This document shows positions 1 through 9,459 of a stretch of DNA of 53,857 nt, piece after piece. Under the pieces are notes generated by a model that was given only the letters and a program-made list of their open reading frames with translations, made no database searches and was not told the DNA's origin. Source of the DNA: Proteromonas lacertae (lineage: Eukaryota; Sar; Bigyra; Opalinata; Proteromonadidae); contig NGBS01000918.1 in NCBI GenBank assembly GCA_002245135.1, forward strand, positions 1 through 53,857, written 5' to 3'. The position numbers and the translations under genes are program-made. Each line of letters begins with the position of its first letter. Position 1 is the stretch's first letter.

Positions 1-304
1 AACCCTAACCCTAACCCTAACCCTAACCCTAACCCTAACCCTAACCCTAACCCTAACCCTAACCCTAACCCCCTAACCCCCTAACCCTAACCCTAACCCT
101 AACCCTAACCCTAACCCTAACCCTAACCCTAACCCTAACCCTAACCCTAACCCTAACCCTAACCCTAACCCTAACCCTAACCCTAACCCTAACCCTAACC
201 CTAACCCCTAACCCTAACCCTAACCCTAACCCTAACCCTAACCCTAACCCTAACCCTAACCCTAACCCTAACCCTAACCCTAACCCCTAACCCTAACCCT
301 AACC
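1..304. repeat. Telomere repeat array (CCCTAA)n
   Basis: This is an uninterrupted run of CCCTAA units, reading TTAGGG towards the end on the other strand. It includes a few variant units with an extra C (near 65-85, 205 and 285). It marks the left end of the window as a physical chromosome end. Unique AT-rich sequence starts directly after it, and the first gene begins 84 bp further in, so no long subtelomeric satellite separates telomere and genes. Confidence 0.98.
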
Positions 305-388
305 ATATAGAAGACAAATTTTACTATAAATTTTACTCATTTTTATTATTCACAATGATTTAAAATACATAAAAATTACATCTACTCA

Positions 389-1405
389 ATGTTGAATATA
401 CTAAATGTTATAAATGTATTATTAATCTCTTATTTAACTTCATTATCTTATTTTGAAAGAGTTATGTTAGTAAATATCTTTGTAGGTAATTCATTTAATA
501 ATTATTATGACTTACCTGTAATACCATTATTCTGTAGGAATAAATCAATTATATGTAATTTTTTATCTAATAATAGTAAAAATGTAAAATACGATGCTGT
601 TATTTATAATGGTAACAGAAGATTTCCTAGTAGAACAAATTATAAATATAGTATAATAATGACTACAGAAAAGTTAAGTCAAGTTAAATTTATGAAAGAA
701 ATAGGAGATGGAAAAAATTCGAACCATCAGCTTGCAGTTGATTATAGACTTTTTTCAAATAAAAACCATATATCATATCCAATATATTCTAATTATAATT
801 TAAGCATATTCTTAAAAGAAGCTAAAAGAAATTATGGAAATATGTCATTATTTATGAAAAGAAGAAATGTAGTATATATTCAAAGAGTATCATATCATAA
901 TAGAGTTAATTTAGTGAAAGAATTTATGAAATACATACCAGTAGACTCATATGGTAGAGATATGAATAATAAAGAATGGCCTAAAAATATTTCAAAATTG
1001 AATAAGTTAGAGATATTAAAGCAATATAAATTTTGTATTGCTATAGAAAATTCAATTATTACATGGAAAATAGGAAATAATTATGAAGCACCACAAATTA
1101 ATGATGATTATGTTACAGAAAAACTAACAGATTGTTTATTAGCAGGTAGTATACCAATCTATTTTGGTCCAAAAAATATTAACAATTTTCTTCCACATCC
1201 AACAGCAATTATAAACATTAGTAATTTTACATCAGTAAAATTCTTAACTGATTATATAAAGAAAGTTATGTACAACAAATATTTATTGACATATCATATG
1301 CAATGGATGAATAATATATCACAAGAATGGTTTAACCGATTCAATTATAACTTTAGTTTTAATTACTGTAAGATTTGTGAAAGAATAGTAAAAAATAAAC
1401 AATAA
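389..1405 (+). CDS. GT10 alpha-1,3/4-fucosyltransferase-like protein
   Basis: Predicted type II membrane glycosyltransferase of 338 aa that would move fucose from GDP-fucose to a glycan in the Golgi. The N-terminus (residues about 3-20) is hydrophobic. The GT10 donor-binding signature lies at about 213-260: a YKFCIAIENS stretch, then DDYVTEKL, then GSIPIYFG, followed by the typical asparagine- and proline-bearing segment. This order is diagnostic for the family; acceptor and linkage cannot be told. It starts at an ATG 84 bp after the telomere and is intronless. Only 9 bp separate its stop from the next start on the same strand. It appears intact, although short compared with animal members, and is the most telomere-proximal gene. 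Confidence 0.88.
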   Translation: MLNILNVINVLLISYLTSLSYFERVMLVNIFVGNSFNNYYDLPVIPLFCRNKSIICNFLSNNSKNVKYDAVIYNGNRRFPSRTNYKYSIIMTTEKLSQVKFMKEIGDGKNSNHQLAVDYRLFSNKNHISYPIYSNYNLSIFLKEAKRNYGNMSLFMKRRNVVYIQRVSYHNRVNLVKEFMKYIPVDSYGRDMNNKEWPKNISKLNKLEILKQYKFCIAIENSIITWKIGNNYEAPQINDDYVTEKLTDCLLAGSIPIYFGPKNINNFLPHPTAIINISNFTSVKFLTDYIKKVMYNKYLLTYHMQWMNNISQEWFNRFNYNFSFNYCKICERIVKNKQ

Positions 1406-1414
1406 TTTATTAAA

Positions 1415-2128
1415 ATGATTATATATTTGTTATATGATTTAATTTTTATATTATTTACGATTGATATAATTTTGTATGATAAGAGTATGATGAAGTGTAA
1501 ATGGAAATCATTAAATGACACTTATGATAAATCAAGAGAATCAGTGTGTGAAAAATATATAAATATTATTAATTCAATAGGAATATACTATTTTTTATCA
1601 TTTGGATCTCAGCTTGGTGCTGTAAGAAATGGAGGTTTGATAAAACATGATGTAGATATTGATGTAATTATACCAGTATCTAAAAATCAACACATATTTA
1701 AGTGTAAAGAAGAGATTAGAGTAAACAATAATTACTATCAAGACAAATATGTATTATTAAAAGATAGTATATTACTTTGTAACAAAAATAGGAATTATTA
1801 TAATTTATTACTATATAAATATTTGAAAAGAAAATTTAAAAAATATAAAATACTAAAAACAAGATACACTAGCTTGGTTATAGCAATATACATATCTAAT
1901 ATTTTATATATTGATTTTTACATTACTTTAGCCAACGAATGGATATATAGAGATTATAATCTATGCAAGTGTAAATTTTGTAATACTTACGGAATTTGTC
2001 AAGTTAATTCTTATAACTTAACTCGGCTAATATATGGCAATGATTTCTATAAAGAAATAATGAACAAAAAATCCTCATTATCTCCTTATAGAATAAATGA
2101 ATCTAATATTATATATTTAAATAATTAA
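1415..2128 (+). CDS. LicD/fukutin-family nucleotidyltransferase-like protein
   Basis: A 237-aa protein with an N-terminal hydrophobic anchor (about 2-22). The LicD core spans about 60-87: FLSFGSQLGAVRNGG followed by a DVDIDV acidic motif (D79, D81, D83), which binds metal and nucleotide in this family. LicD and fukutin-related proteins transfer phosphocholine or ribitol-phosphate-like groups to glycans; which one applies here cannot be read. The protein is short for a eukaryotic family member, but no break is visible. The neighbouring GT10 gene ends only 9 bp upstream, so the two may share a transcript or simply reflect extreme gene packing. It ends in TAA. Confidence 0.78.
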   Translation: MIIYLLYDLIFILFTIDIILYDKSMMKCKWKSLNDTYDKSRESVCEKYINIINSIGIYYFLSFGSQLGAVRNGGLIKHDVDIDVIIPVSKNQHIFKCKEEIRVNNNYYQDKYVLLKDSILLCNKNRNYYNLLLYKYLKRKFKKYKILKTRYTSLVIAIYISNILYIDFYITLANEWIYRDYNLCKCKFCNTYGICQVNSYNLTRLIYGNDFYKEIMNKKSSLSPYRINESNIIYLNN

Positions 2129-2822
2129 TATTATACACCTAGAAAAGAATGTATATTAAAAAAGTCTATTTCTTCAAATTCATTGATATATCTATAAATA
2201 TGTCATTATATTTATCTTATTAAACAAAATACAAATTATGATATATAAAAATATAAAAACACTATTCAATTCAATAACAAATTCATCATTACTGTATAAT
2301 ATATATTCACACTATCAATTACTTTCTCCTGATAATGATATATATATGTATGATCATGACTAGTTATTATGCAGCAATTATATTGTTGAATAACATAATT
2401 TTTAAAAGAATCTATTATTTTTAATTTATAATTTTTAAGTTAATAAAATCTTTTGCAACAAAAATTAATCATACAGTTATTAATGTTTATCATATAGTTA
2501 TGCAATAATCGTACATATATATATATATATATAAATTTAAAATTAATCATAATTAGAAATACATATATTGATTATATTGATTATATTTCTATATCAAATG
2601 ATTGCGAAAAGTATATGTTTTCATCATCATTCAATAAGAACGTAAAATGTGAAATATTCATAGTTTTTGCAACATATTTATGTAAGTTTCATTCAATATC
2701 ATGACAAATTATTATTACTCACATGTGACAAAGTAAGCATAAAAGTAACATTTTTTTATTAAGAGTTTGTTTTAAATTTTCTATTGTTCATCACACCAAC
2801 CTCGTATAACAACTGTAAATAA
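2129..2822. other. Intergenic stretch with a solo inverted-repeat scrap
   Basis: I see no gene in these 694 bp. The stretch is AT-rich with a short (TA)n run near 2515-2531. Bases about 2721-2782 resemble, with an internal deletion, one arm of the 489-bp element at 16661-17149: the shared words are ACAAAGTAAG, ATAAAAGTAACA and GTTTGTTTTAAA. Confidence 0.6.
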
Positions 2823-4517
2823 TTATATTACAATACATTCATATAAATGCATTGTTAATGTATTTGAATATGACATTGTCAAGTGATGTCTATCTTTATA
2901 AACAATTATACCATTTGATAAAAACAAAATTTTATTATTGTTACATATATGTTTGTTCATATTACAATACTTTACTTTCTTATTACTAATGAATGGAATA
3001 GAAGTGATTGATGCATTAATTCCAACAATTGCATAACAATTGCTTTTATCCTCTTTTGAATAGACGCAGTTTAAAGGGTGTGAATATATATAAGGTATAT
3101 CTTCAATTATATATACCCTAGAAGTATAATTTAATAATATATATATATATTTATTAAAATGAGGTTGTAATGTAGAAATATTTTTAATATATTGATTAGA
3201 TATAAAAAAAGATGAGATAATAGTGTTATTTAGAATCTTATATTTTTCTAAAACGTTATATACTCTTAAAAATAACTCAAATTCTATTAGATTTGCATGA
3301 AAACCATAATAAATTATTCCATATTTCTTTGATTTTGCAATTCTAATTAATGATGGAAACCACTGCATAAGATGCGAATCTCCTAACAACAAAAGATTAT
3401 TTGTTTGATTAATTTTGTATGGATTATATTTTTTGAGGTAAATATAAGAATTTTCATATTCTTTCATTGGATTAATTTTTGGAGCAATAATAATGTTATT
3501 GAATTTTGTATTATATATTGATCTTCTATTTTCTATATATATAATGATTAGTAAAGGTAAAAGCAGAGATATTATAAACAATATTCTATTATTTAAATTC
3601 TTTGTATAAGATAGAATGATGGATAATAATAATAACACCATCATATAAATAAATATATTGTATAGATTTAATATAATTAATGGATAATGTATAAGATATA
3701 ACTCATATGATAAATTACCTATTATATATAACACACTGTTATTCAGAATAAAATATTCATTTAATGAATTTGAATAAATCATTCTCAATAATAATGAAGA
3801 TAATATATTTATTGCCAAAAATTTAAATAATCTACATACTTTTATATCCACTAATTGTATTATAATTATTATAAATGCAAATAAGTTTTGGTTAAAATAA
3901 TAATTATTTGTTGAAGTTAGTATTCTATTAGAAAGCATACCAATTATAAATTCAAATGCTCTACTAAAAATTAAATAATAAGAAAAAGATGGATTGATAA
4001 AAATAGAATAAGAAAATACACTGAAACTTGATAATAGTATAAAATAAAGCAGTTTCTTATTGTTAATATAAAATACTAGTAATATAGGATATATGATATA
4101 TAATTGTTGTTGTAAAGATATGTACCAGAAATGCAATGTATATGAAGGATTATCAAATTGGCTAAAATAATTTATATCTTTTTTATAGAAATAAGTATTT
4201 GAACTCATTTTAATGACAGACATAATTTCATCATATAAACTAATTTTCATGTTGTAGCTATTGTTTCTATTAAAGTATATGATAAACAAAACAGTAATGA
4301 AAAGCTGTGGCAATATATTGACAATTCTCCTATAATAAAAATATATAGTACTAAATTTTCTATTCAATGAGCTGTAATTAATTATATATCCAGATATTTG
4401 TAAAAAAATAGATACACTTAAATATCCATCAGTTTTTTCTTTTTTCAAATAATGATATAATATAATAAAAATAATTGATATGCCTCTTAGCTGTTGTATA
4501 TAAGTATTTTGAATCAT
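2823..4517 (-). CDS. OafA-like membrane acyltransferase with C-terminal SGNH domain
   Basis: Intact 564-aa protein with the two-part layout of OafA/SGNH O-acyltransferases. Residues 1-330 form a multi-pass acyltransferase-3 domain that begins with the QLRGISIIFIILYHY signature and carries HFWYISLQQQLY at about 129-140. From about 375 comes an SGNH-type esterase domain with the GDSH block near 379-382 and a terminal YKDRHHL block near 540-546 (Asp-x-x-His). Such proteins add acetyl groups to surface sugars. The first 400 residues and about 170 bp of upstream DNA are duplicated in inverted orientation at 20092-21466. Most relatives are bacterial, but eukaryotic ones exist; the gene is intronless. 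It starts at an ATG. Confidence 0.87.
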   Translation of the reverse strand: MIQNTYIQQLRGISIIFIILYHYLKKEKTDGYLSVSIFLQISGYIINYSSLNRKFSTIYFYYRRIVNILPQLFITVLFIIYFNRNNSYNMKISLYDEIMSVIKMSSNTYFYKKDINYFSQFDNPSYTLHFWYISLQQQLYIIYPILLVFYINNKKLLYFILLSSFSVFSYSIFINPSFSYYLIFSRAFEFIIGMLSNRILTSTNNYYFNQNLFAFIIIIIQLVDIKVCRLFKFLAINILSSLLLRMIYSNSLNEYFILNNSVLYIIGNLSYELYLIHYPLIILNLYNIFIYMMVLLLLSIILSYTKNLNNRILFIISLLLPLLIIIYIENRRSIYNTKFNNIIIAPKINPMKEYENSYIYLKKYNPYKINQTNNLLLLGDSHLMQWFPSLIRIAKSKKYGIIYYGFHANLIEFELFLRVYNVLEKYKILNNTIISSFFISNQYIKNISTLQPHFNKYIYILLNYTSRVYIIEDIPYIYSHPLNCVYSKEDKSNCYAIVGINASITSIPFISNKKVKYCNMNKHICNNNKILFLSNGIIVYKDRHHLTMSYSNTLTMHLYECIVI

Positions 4518-4690
4518 ATTAACTTATTTTCATATTACAACTATTATTTCTATTTACATATCTTGACAATATTTTAAAAATATAATTTTAAATTGCATCC
4601 TTTATATGGATATTTCCAAGCTCTTAGTATCTTATTTTTATATAGTACATATTCACATTCTAATTTTGCAGATAATTTATTATTATTTAT
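3316..4690 (-). repeat. Left arm of a 1,375-bp inverted duplication
   Basis: This segment is the reverse complement of 20092-21466. It holds the 5' flank and the first 400 codons of the acyltransferase gene. Every stretch I compared was identical, and the 400 encoded residues match exactly. Homology stops abruptly at both ends (after 4690 and before 3316). Confidence 0.92.
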
Positions 4691-4764
4691 TTGATATAGA
4701 TTGTTATAATTGATTATTTGTAGACAATTATTTAAAAATGAAATTATTATATCATAAGTCTTTC

Positions 4765-5335
4765 TTTGAACTTATTATTCTATGGATTACATTCTCTATA
4801 AATGAAACATATTTAAGGAAACATAGTAAGTATATAGAAGGGGATTTACTGCTAGAACACCTACTAGAACATATAACGATGAATTAAGACAAATCTGCAA
4901 CTCCTCCTCCTTCTTTGAAACAATCTCAACTACCAAGGAGCTGATGAACCATCAATGATATCGGGGTGAACAATGACTCCTCGGTAAAGTCAATGAAGAT
5001 ATCAGTATCTAATTTCCCTATTCGTGTATTGTTTTGGTAAGTGCGGCATATGCATACGAAGCAATGACTGTGAAGGTTATTCAACTCAAGTTTGTATCTG
5101 AGGGGTTTAGATACTTACTTACTAATACTATGTCGATGATCCCTTTCTCACTGATCTTTAACAACAAACCTTCTAGTGTATTTACTGTTGTACATAGTAG
5201 CAGGCATTGTAAGTTCAGTGTTGTATCTTTCAACTTGAAAAGGCTTGAGATTTGTATATTTGTTTTATGTAATATGAAATGGCTTGATAAAAAGTATAAG
5301 CATAATGAAATAACATAAGTTAGAATATACATTTC
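4765..5335. mobile_element. Probable fragment of a GC-richer Maverick/Polinton-like element
   Basis: This block is clearly GC-richer than its surroundings and has the codon flavour of the element at 35600-38265. Short open stretches occur on both strands, including a minus-strand one at about 5081-5332, but none gives a confident family match. I treat it as an old scrap of the same kind of element, on composition alone; it is broken. Another origin is possible. Confidence 0.35.
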
Positions 5336-5385
5336 TGTATAAGAATTAAAGAAAGTATTATAACTAAGTTAAATAATTGAAGTAT

Positions 5386-6249
5386 ATGAAATCAAGTATT
5401 TTCTTTTTGGTATTATTTTTATTCTTTTCATTTTCGTTAATCAAAGTTATCTCTAATAAAAAATCTTTAGTCATAATAGATAAAGTAAATTCCATAATTC
5501 CTCCTTTCATAATAAATGATCAATATTTTTACTTTGTAAGAACAAAATACAGAAACATTTCATTCAATCAATATATTAGAAGCAATGATATAATATCAAA
5601 TCACATTAAAATAAAAGGTAGATGGGATGAATGTCAAAATATCTTTGATATATGGAATTCCAGTAAAGAAAAGGGTATTTTTCTTGATTTGGGTGCTAAT
5701 ATTGGTTCATGTTCTTTTCTTTTTGCAGAGATTGGAGTAAAGGTAATTGCTTTCGAGCCTTTATCTAACAATTTATTTCCTTTTAGTGTGACAACTTTTT
5801 GTAATTCATATTATAAAAACTTAATTACAATATATCCATATGCATTAGGAAAAGAAGAAAAAGAACAATTAATATACATATTAAAGAATAATTGGGGAGC
5901 TTCATCTATGTATTATAAATTCACTGATTATAATCAAACTATAACTGTAAAGACACTAGATAGCTTTAAAGATATTATTCCAAATAATATTTCGATGATA
6001 AAAATTGATGTTGAAGGTGGAGAATATGATCTTTTACTTGGAGGAACTAATTTCTTTAAATCTCATCATACCGAGTTTATGTATATAGAGGCTTCATGCG
6101 GTACAGTGAATGAAAATGGTAAATATGAAATTGAAAAGCTATACAAACTTATATCAGATTTAGGTTATGATATAGATAATAAAATTAATTGTAGTAAAAG
6201 AAAAGTAGGTAATATTGTTGTTAAGTCAAAGTTACTAAGAAATAAATAA
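5386..6249 (+). CDS. FkbM-family SAM-dependent methyltransferase, membrane-anchored
   Basis: A 287-aa protein. It has a hydrophobic signal anchor at residues 4-20, then a luminal methyltransferase domain. The SAM-binding motif is GIFLDLGANIGSCSFLFAE (about 97-115), followed by the acidic post-I motif VIAFEPL and the FkbM hallmark MIKIDVEGGEYDLLLGG near 205-222. FkbM enzymes O-methylate sugars or other small groups, which suits the glycan genes around it. A TTG in frame lies three codons upstream, but the ATG at 5386 is the better start. It is intronless and intact, sitting between two minus-strand acyltransferase genes. Substrate unknown. Confidence 0.86.
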   Translation: MKSSIFFLVLFLFFSFSLIKVISNKKSLVIIDKVNSIIPPFIINDQYFYFVRTKYRNISFNQYIRSNDIISNHIKIKGRWDECQNIFDIWNSSKEKGIFLDLGANIGSCSFLFAEIGVKVIAFEPLSNNLFPFSVTTFCNSYYKNLITIYPYALGKEEKEQLIYILKNNWGASSMYYKFTDYNQTITVKTLDSFKDIIPNNISMIKIDVEGGEYDLLLGGTNFFKSHHTEFMYIEASCGTVNENGKYEIEKLYKLISDLGYDIDNKINCSKRKVGNIVVKSKLLRNK

Positions 6250-6369
6250 AAATGAGATATACATAAGTGATTATCTAAAAATAGAAAAACTAAAATATAT
6301 TTTCATTTTAAAGAACATATCAATAGAAAACACTAAGAATATTTATATAAAATCTCTTATCATATATGC

Positions 6370-8206
6370 TTAATCACCACTTATCATGCAATCTCTTATT
6401 TTCCATCTGTTATTGCAGCATATGATTAAATCATAATATTTCTTTTTCTCAAACAGCACTTCTTTTTGTTGCTTTATAAATCTGTAATTCAGCTGTCGAA
6501 TAAAGTATGGATATAGATGTTTAACAAATGTCGGATTTAAATGATGTCTATCAAAATAAACAACATAATTATCTTTAATGAATGGACAAATTCTTCTTTT
6601 ACATATATATTTATTTAAATCTATAACTTTTGCACACTTAGTTTGTGGATAAAGATATCTAGTAAAATTTTTGCCTATATATCCATGGCATATTGTACTC
6701 TTTTTTGTAACACATAAACTTACATATTTTTTATTATCAAGAAATCCAGTATTTTGAATAATGTATATATCTTTAGTATAGTTTGATTTATATAGCAACT
6801 CCACATATTTTAAAAACCTTAAAGAAAATAATGTAAAATTAGTCATATAAGGTTTATAGCTCAAATAGTTTGATAGAAATATAATTTTTATACCTCCAAC
6901 AATACTTAGAATATCAAATATATCTTTGAATCTACCTTTTTCTATATAAGTTGCCCAATAATATATATGAAAAACAGGATATCCATTTTTCAAAGCTAAT
7001 TTATTTATGATTGGAGACCATTGTTGTATATGACAATCTCCTAATAATACAAATTTATATATTTTATTAAAATTTGTATCTAATTCTTTTAATGGACATT
7101 CAATAAATGTTTTTTGCATAATCATAAAACTATGATAATCGCTTACTTCACCAAAAGATTGATTGATATTTAATTTAAAAGTATTTAATACTACAAATAA
7201 ATATCTAATAAGTATGTAATTAAGTAGTAAAAAAAGTATAAGAACTACATTTGATGATGTTTTAATTATAGAATATTTGAATTCTATTAGATTATAAGAT
7301 AAAACACTTAGTATGTATATTAAAATTAATTTATATTTAAAATTTAAATCATTAAACAAAAGTAGAAAAGGATAATGAATAATATACAAACTATATGATA
7401 TTCTTCCGATTGATTTAAATAAATTACTATTTAATATGAAATTATATTGATATTTATTTATGATTATAATATTTGTGAATAGAACAGGAATTAAAGTAAC
7501 ATAGTATGGATATAAATAATACTGGCTATTAAAAGAATATGAAAAACACATTAGTGCTATTATTGAAATTAATATAGCAAGAATATTTGAATTTAATTTT
7601 CTTTTTATTTATAATATAAGATCCAAATCCTATACCCCAAAACCGTGTTTCTAATGAAAAATAAGCATATGATTGTTCAATTTTGCTATATTTTATACAC
7701 ATGATGAAGGATAAAACAGATAAAATGGTGACTATTGTGTAGCTAATATTATAAAATAAATGAAGTATAAATGGTCATATAAAATAAAATAGTTGTTGTA
7801 ATGATAGTGTCCAAAAATGTAATAACAATGATTGTTGGTCTTCTTGTGATAAGTAATTTATTGACTTTTTATAAAATCTGTAATTTATAAATCCAATAAC
7901 AGAGAACAATATATCAAGTACTAGTTCTTTTTCTATATTCGAATTAAAGATTATTAACAAAAATATCCAAACTACATAACATGAATGTAAAAGTCTCTTT
8001 ATTCTATTTGAATAAAATTTTGAATAATAAAATGTACTATTTTCAATCGACTCTAATATACTTTTAGTTATAAAATATCCTGTTATAGAAAAAAATATAT
8101 CCACACCTATTAATCCACCAAGCATATAGTCTACTTTATAATGATATAAATATATAATAATTATAGCAAAACCTCGCAATCCTATTATATCATTCCTAAT
8201 TTTCAT
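6370..8206 (-). pseudogene. Second OafA/SGNH-type acyltransferase, disrupted
   Basis: A relative of the 2823-4517 protein in the same layout. The N-terminal part (8206 to 7775) shows IGLRGFAIIIIYLYHY and HFWTLSLQQLFYF. The C-terminal part (7551 to 6370) has the last membrane helices with IGRISYSLYIIHYPF, the VLLGDCHIQQW block and YFDRHHL. Between them the frame is interrupted twice: a TGA at 7775-7777, where relatives have Trp or Tyr before Pro, and a one-base shift in an A-rich run near 7608-7616. Neither site has GT...AG ends, so a tiny intron does not explain them. It is either a recent pseudogene or carries consensus errors. In the SGNH block Ser is replaced by Cys (GDCH). Confidence 0.8.
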
Positions 8207-8379
8207 GTGATTTATAAATTATTACTCCTCCCAAATGAAATGGCTTATATTTTGTTGGTTTATGTGTTTTGTAATACCAAAATGATTCTGTAATAATTTT
8301 GTACTTCTATTATCCATTTTATTTTACCAGCTAACATATACCCACCAAATATTACTAAAATTACTATGTGGAATATAAT

Positions 8380-9414
8380 TTAAAGTTTAGGTTGCTTTAA
8401 TGAGTTAGATACATTAAAAGCAGAACCTGAATGATTTATAGATTTTGAGTGATTAATGTAAAATATAAAAGATTGTGGAATAGATTTTGTTGAAATATAC
8501 CAATCTATATGATGAGATATATATGGTGATAATGACCTATATGATTTCTTAAATTGTCTTTTAAATTTTGTATTTCTTTTTCTCATACCAAATATTGTAT
8601 CTATATCTGCTTCAACAAGCGAATAATAATTATTCTTGTATAACACATCATAATGATTTGTGGATATATAACGAGTTTCAAATTTGTATATTTTTCTATA
8701 ATCAGGAAAATATGTAGAAATATCATTTACCATTAATGATGGACCTATTACATTGACATCGCAATTCGTTAATACTGTACTGTAAAAATCAAATATGTTG
8801 TAAGGAATATTAACTAGAATGATATCTATATCAGACAGGATATAGTATTTTATATAATTATATATATTAAGATATTTAGTTATTATTATAGGAACTTCTT
8901 TGTCTATGGCAATTTTCCAATCTGATTCTTTGAGATAATGAACTTTTATATGTAACTTTTCTTTTAAATAACTATAAAAATGAAGTAATGGTTTATATGT
9001 AGTAAAATGATCCAGAATTATTATTATTATTTCTACAGTCTTTTTGTACTTTAACCAATACTTCAATGAATAATATGTAGCATATAATCTATCTCTAGAA
9101 AGAAGAAAAACTAAAAGATATGATATATGTATTTCATTCAATGGATATGTACAATTTATAGAATTTAAATTATTCATATTTAAATTATCAAAATCTTTTA
9201 TTTTTTCAAACAGATTATTTGGATAGACTTGTATATAATTAATAAAATAAAATGTAAATATAATACATAAAATGAAGAAAATATATATAAAAAAATCCAT
9301 ATTATAAGTCAGATTAAAGTAAATAGTTCTATAAGACTTACTAATTGTAATTGATATAATCATTATAAAATTTTGAGTTATCAATATTGCTATTATTATA
9401 TAAGTGATTAACAT
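8380..9414 (-). CDS. Type II membrane glycosyltransferase with DxD motif
   Basis: Intact 344-aa protein with two hydrophobic segments near the N-terminus (about 2-24 and 40-60). Then comes a GT-A-like domain: strand EIIIIILDHF, then YYILSDIDIIL with a DID triplet at 195-197 of the metal/nucleotide-sugar type, and a conserved-looking tail with SHHIDWYIS. I recognise the fold class but not a CAZy family, and donor and acceptor are unknown. The start ATG is only 45 bp from the ATG of the divergent methyltransferase gene at 9460, so both promoters must fit into or overlap that gap. Intronless. Confidence 0.62.
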   Translation of the reverse strand: MLITYIIIAILITQNFIMIISITISKSYRTIYFNLTYNMDFFIYIFFILCIIFTFYFINYIQVYPNNLFEKIKDFDNLNMNNLNSINCTYPLNEIHISYLLVFLLSRDRLYATYYSLKYWLKYKKTVEIIIIILDHFTTYKPLLHFYSYLKEKLHIKVHYLKESDWKIAIDKEVPIIITKYLNIYNYIKYYILSDIDIILVNIPYNIFDFYSTVLTNCDVNVIGPSLMVNDISTYFPDYRKIYKFETRYISTNHYDVLYKNNYYSLVEADIDTIFGMRKRNTKFKRQFKKSYRSLSPYISHHIDWYISTKSIPQSFIFYINHSKSINHSGSAFNVSNSLKQPKL

Positions 9415-9459
9415 GGGTATTTATTCTATAAAATTAATTCTATAGATACAAGACAAAAA

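Noticed and set aside
5034-5318. Plus-strand 94-codon open frame
   Set aside because: No recognisable motif, overlapped by an equally good frame on the other strand, and located in a block that looks like an element scrap; not called as a gene.
7775-7777. A ciliate- or mycoplasma-like code with TGA as Trp
   Set aside because: TGA ends the PEAMT and fucosyltransferase-like genes at the right place, and TAA and TAG also act as stops.
7552-7780. A tiny intron to explain the broken acyltransferase at 6370-8206
   Set aside because: No GT...AG pair restores the frame there; a stop and a one-base shift in an A-rich run fit better.
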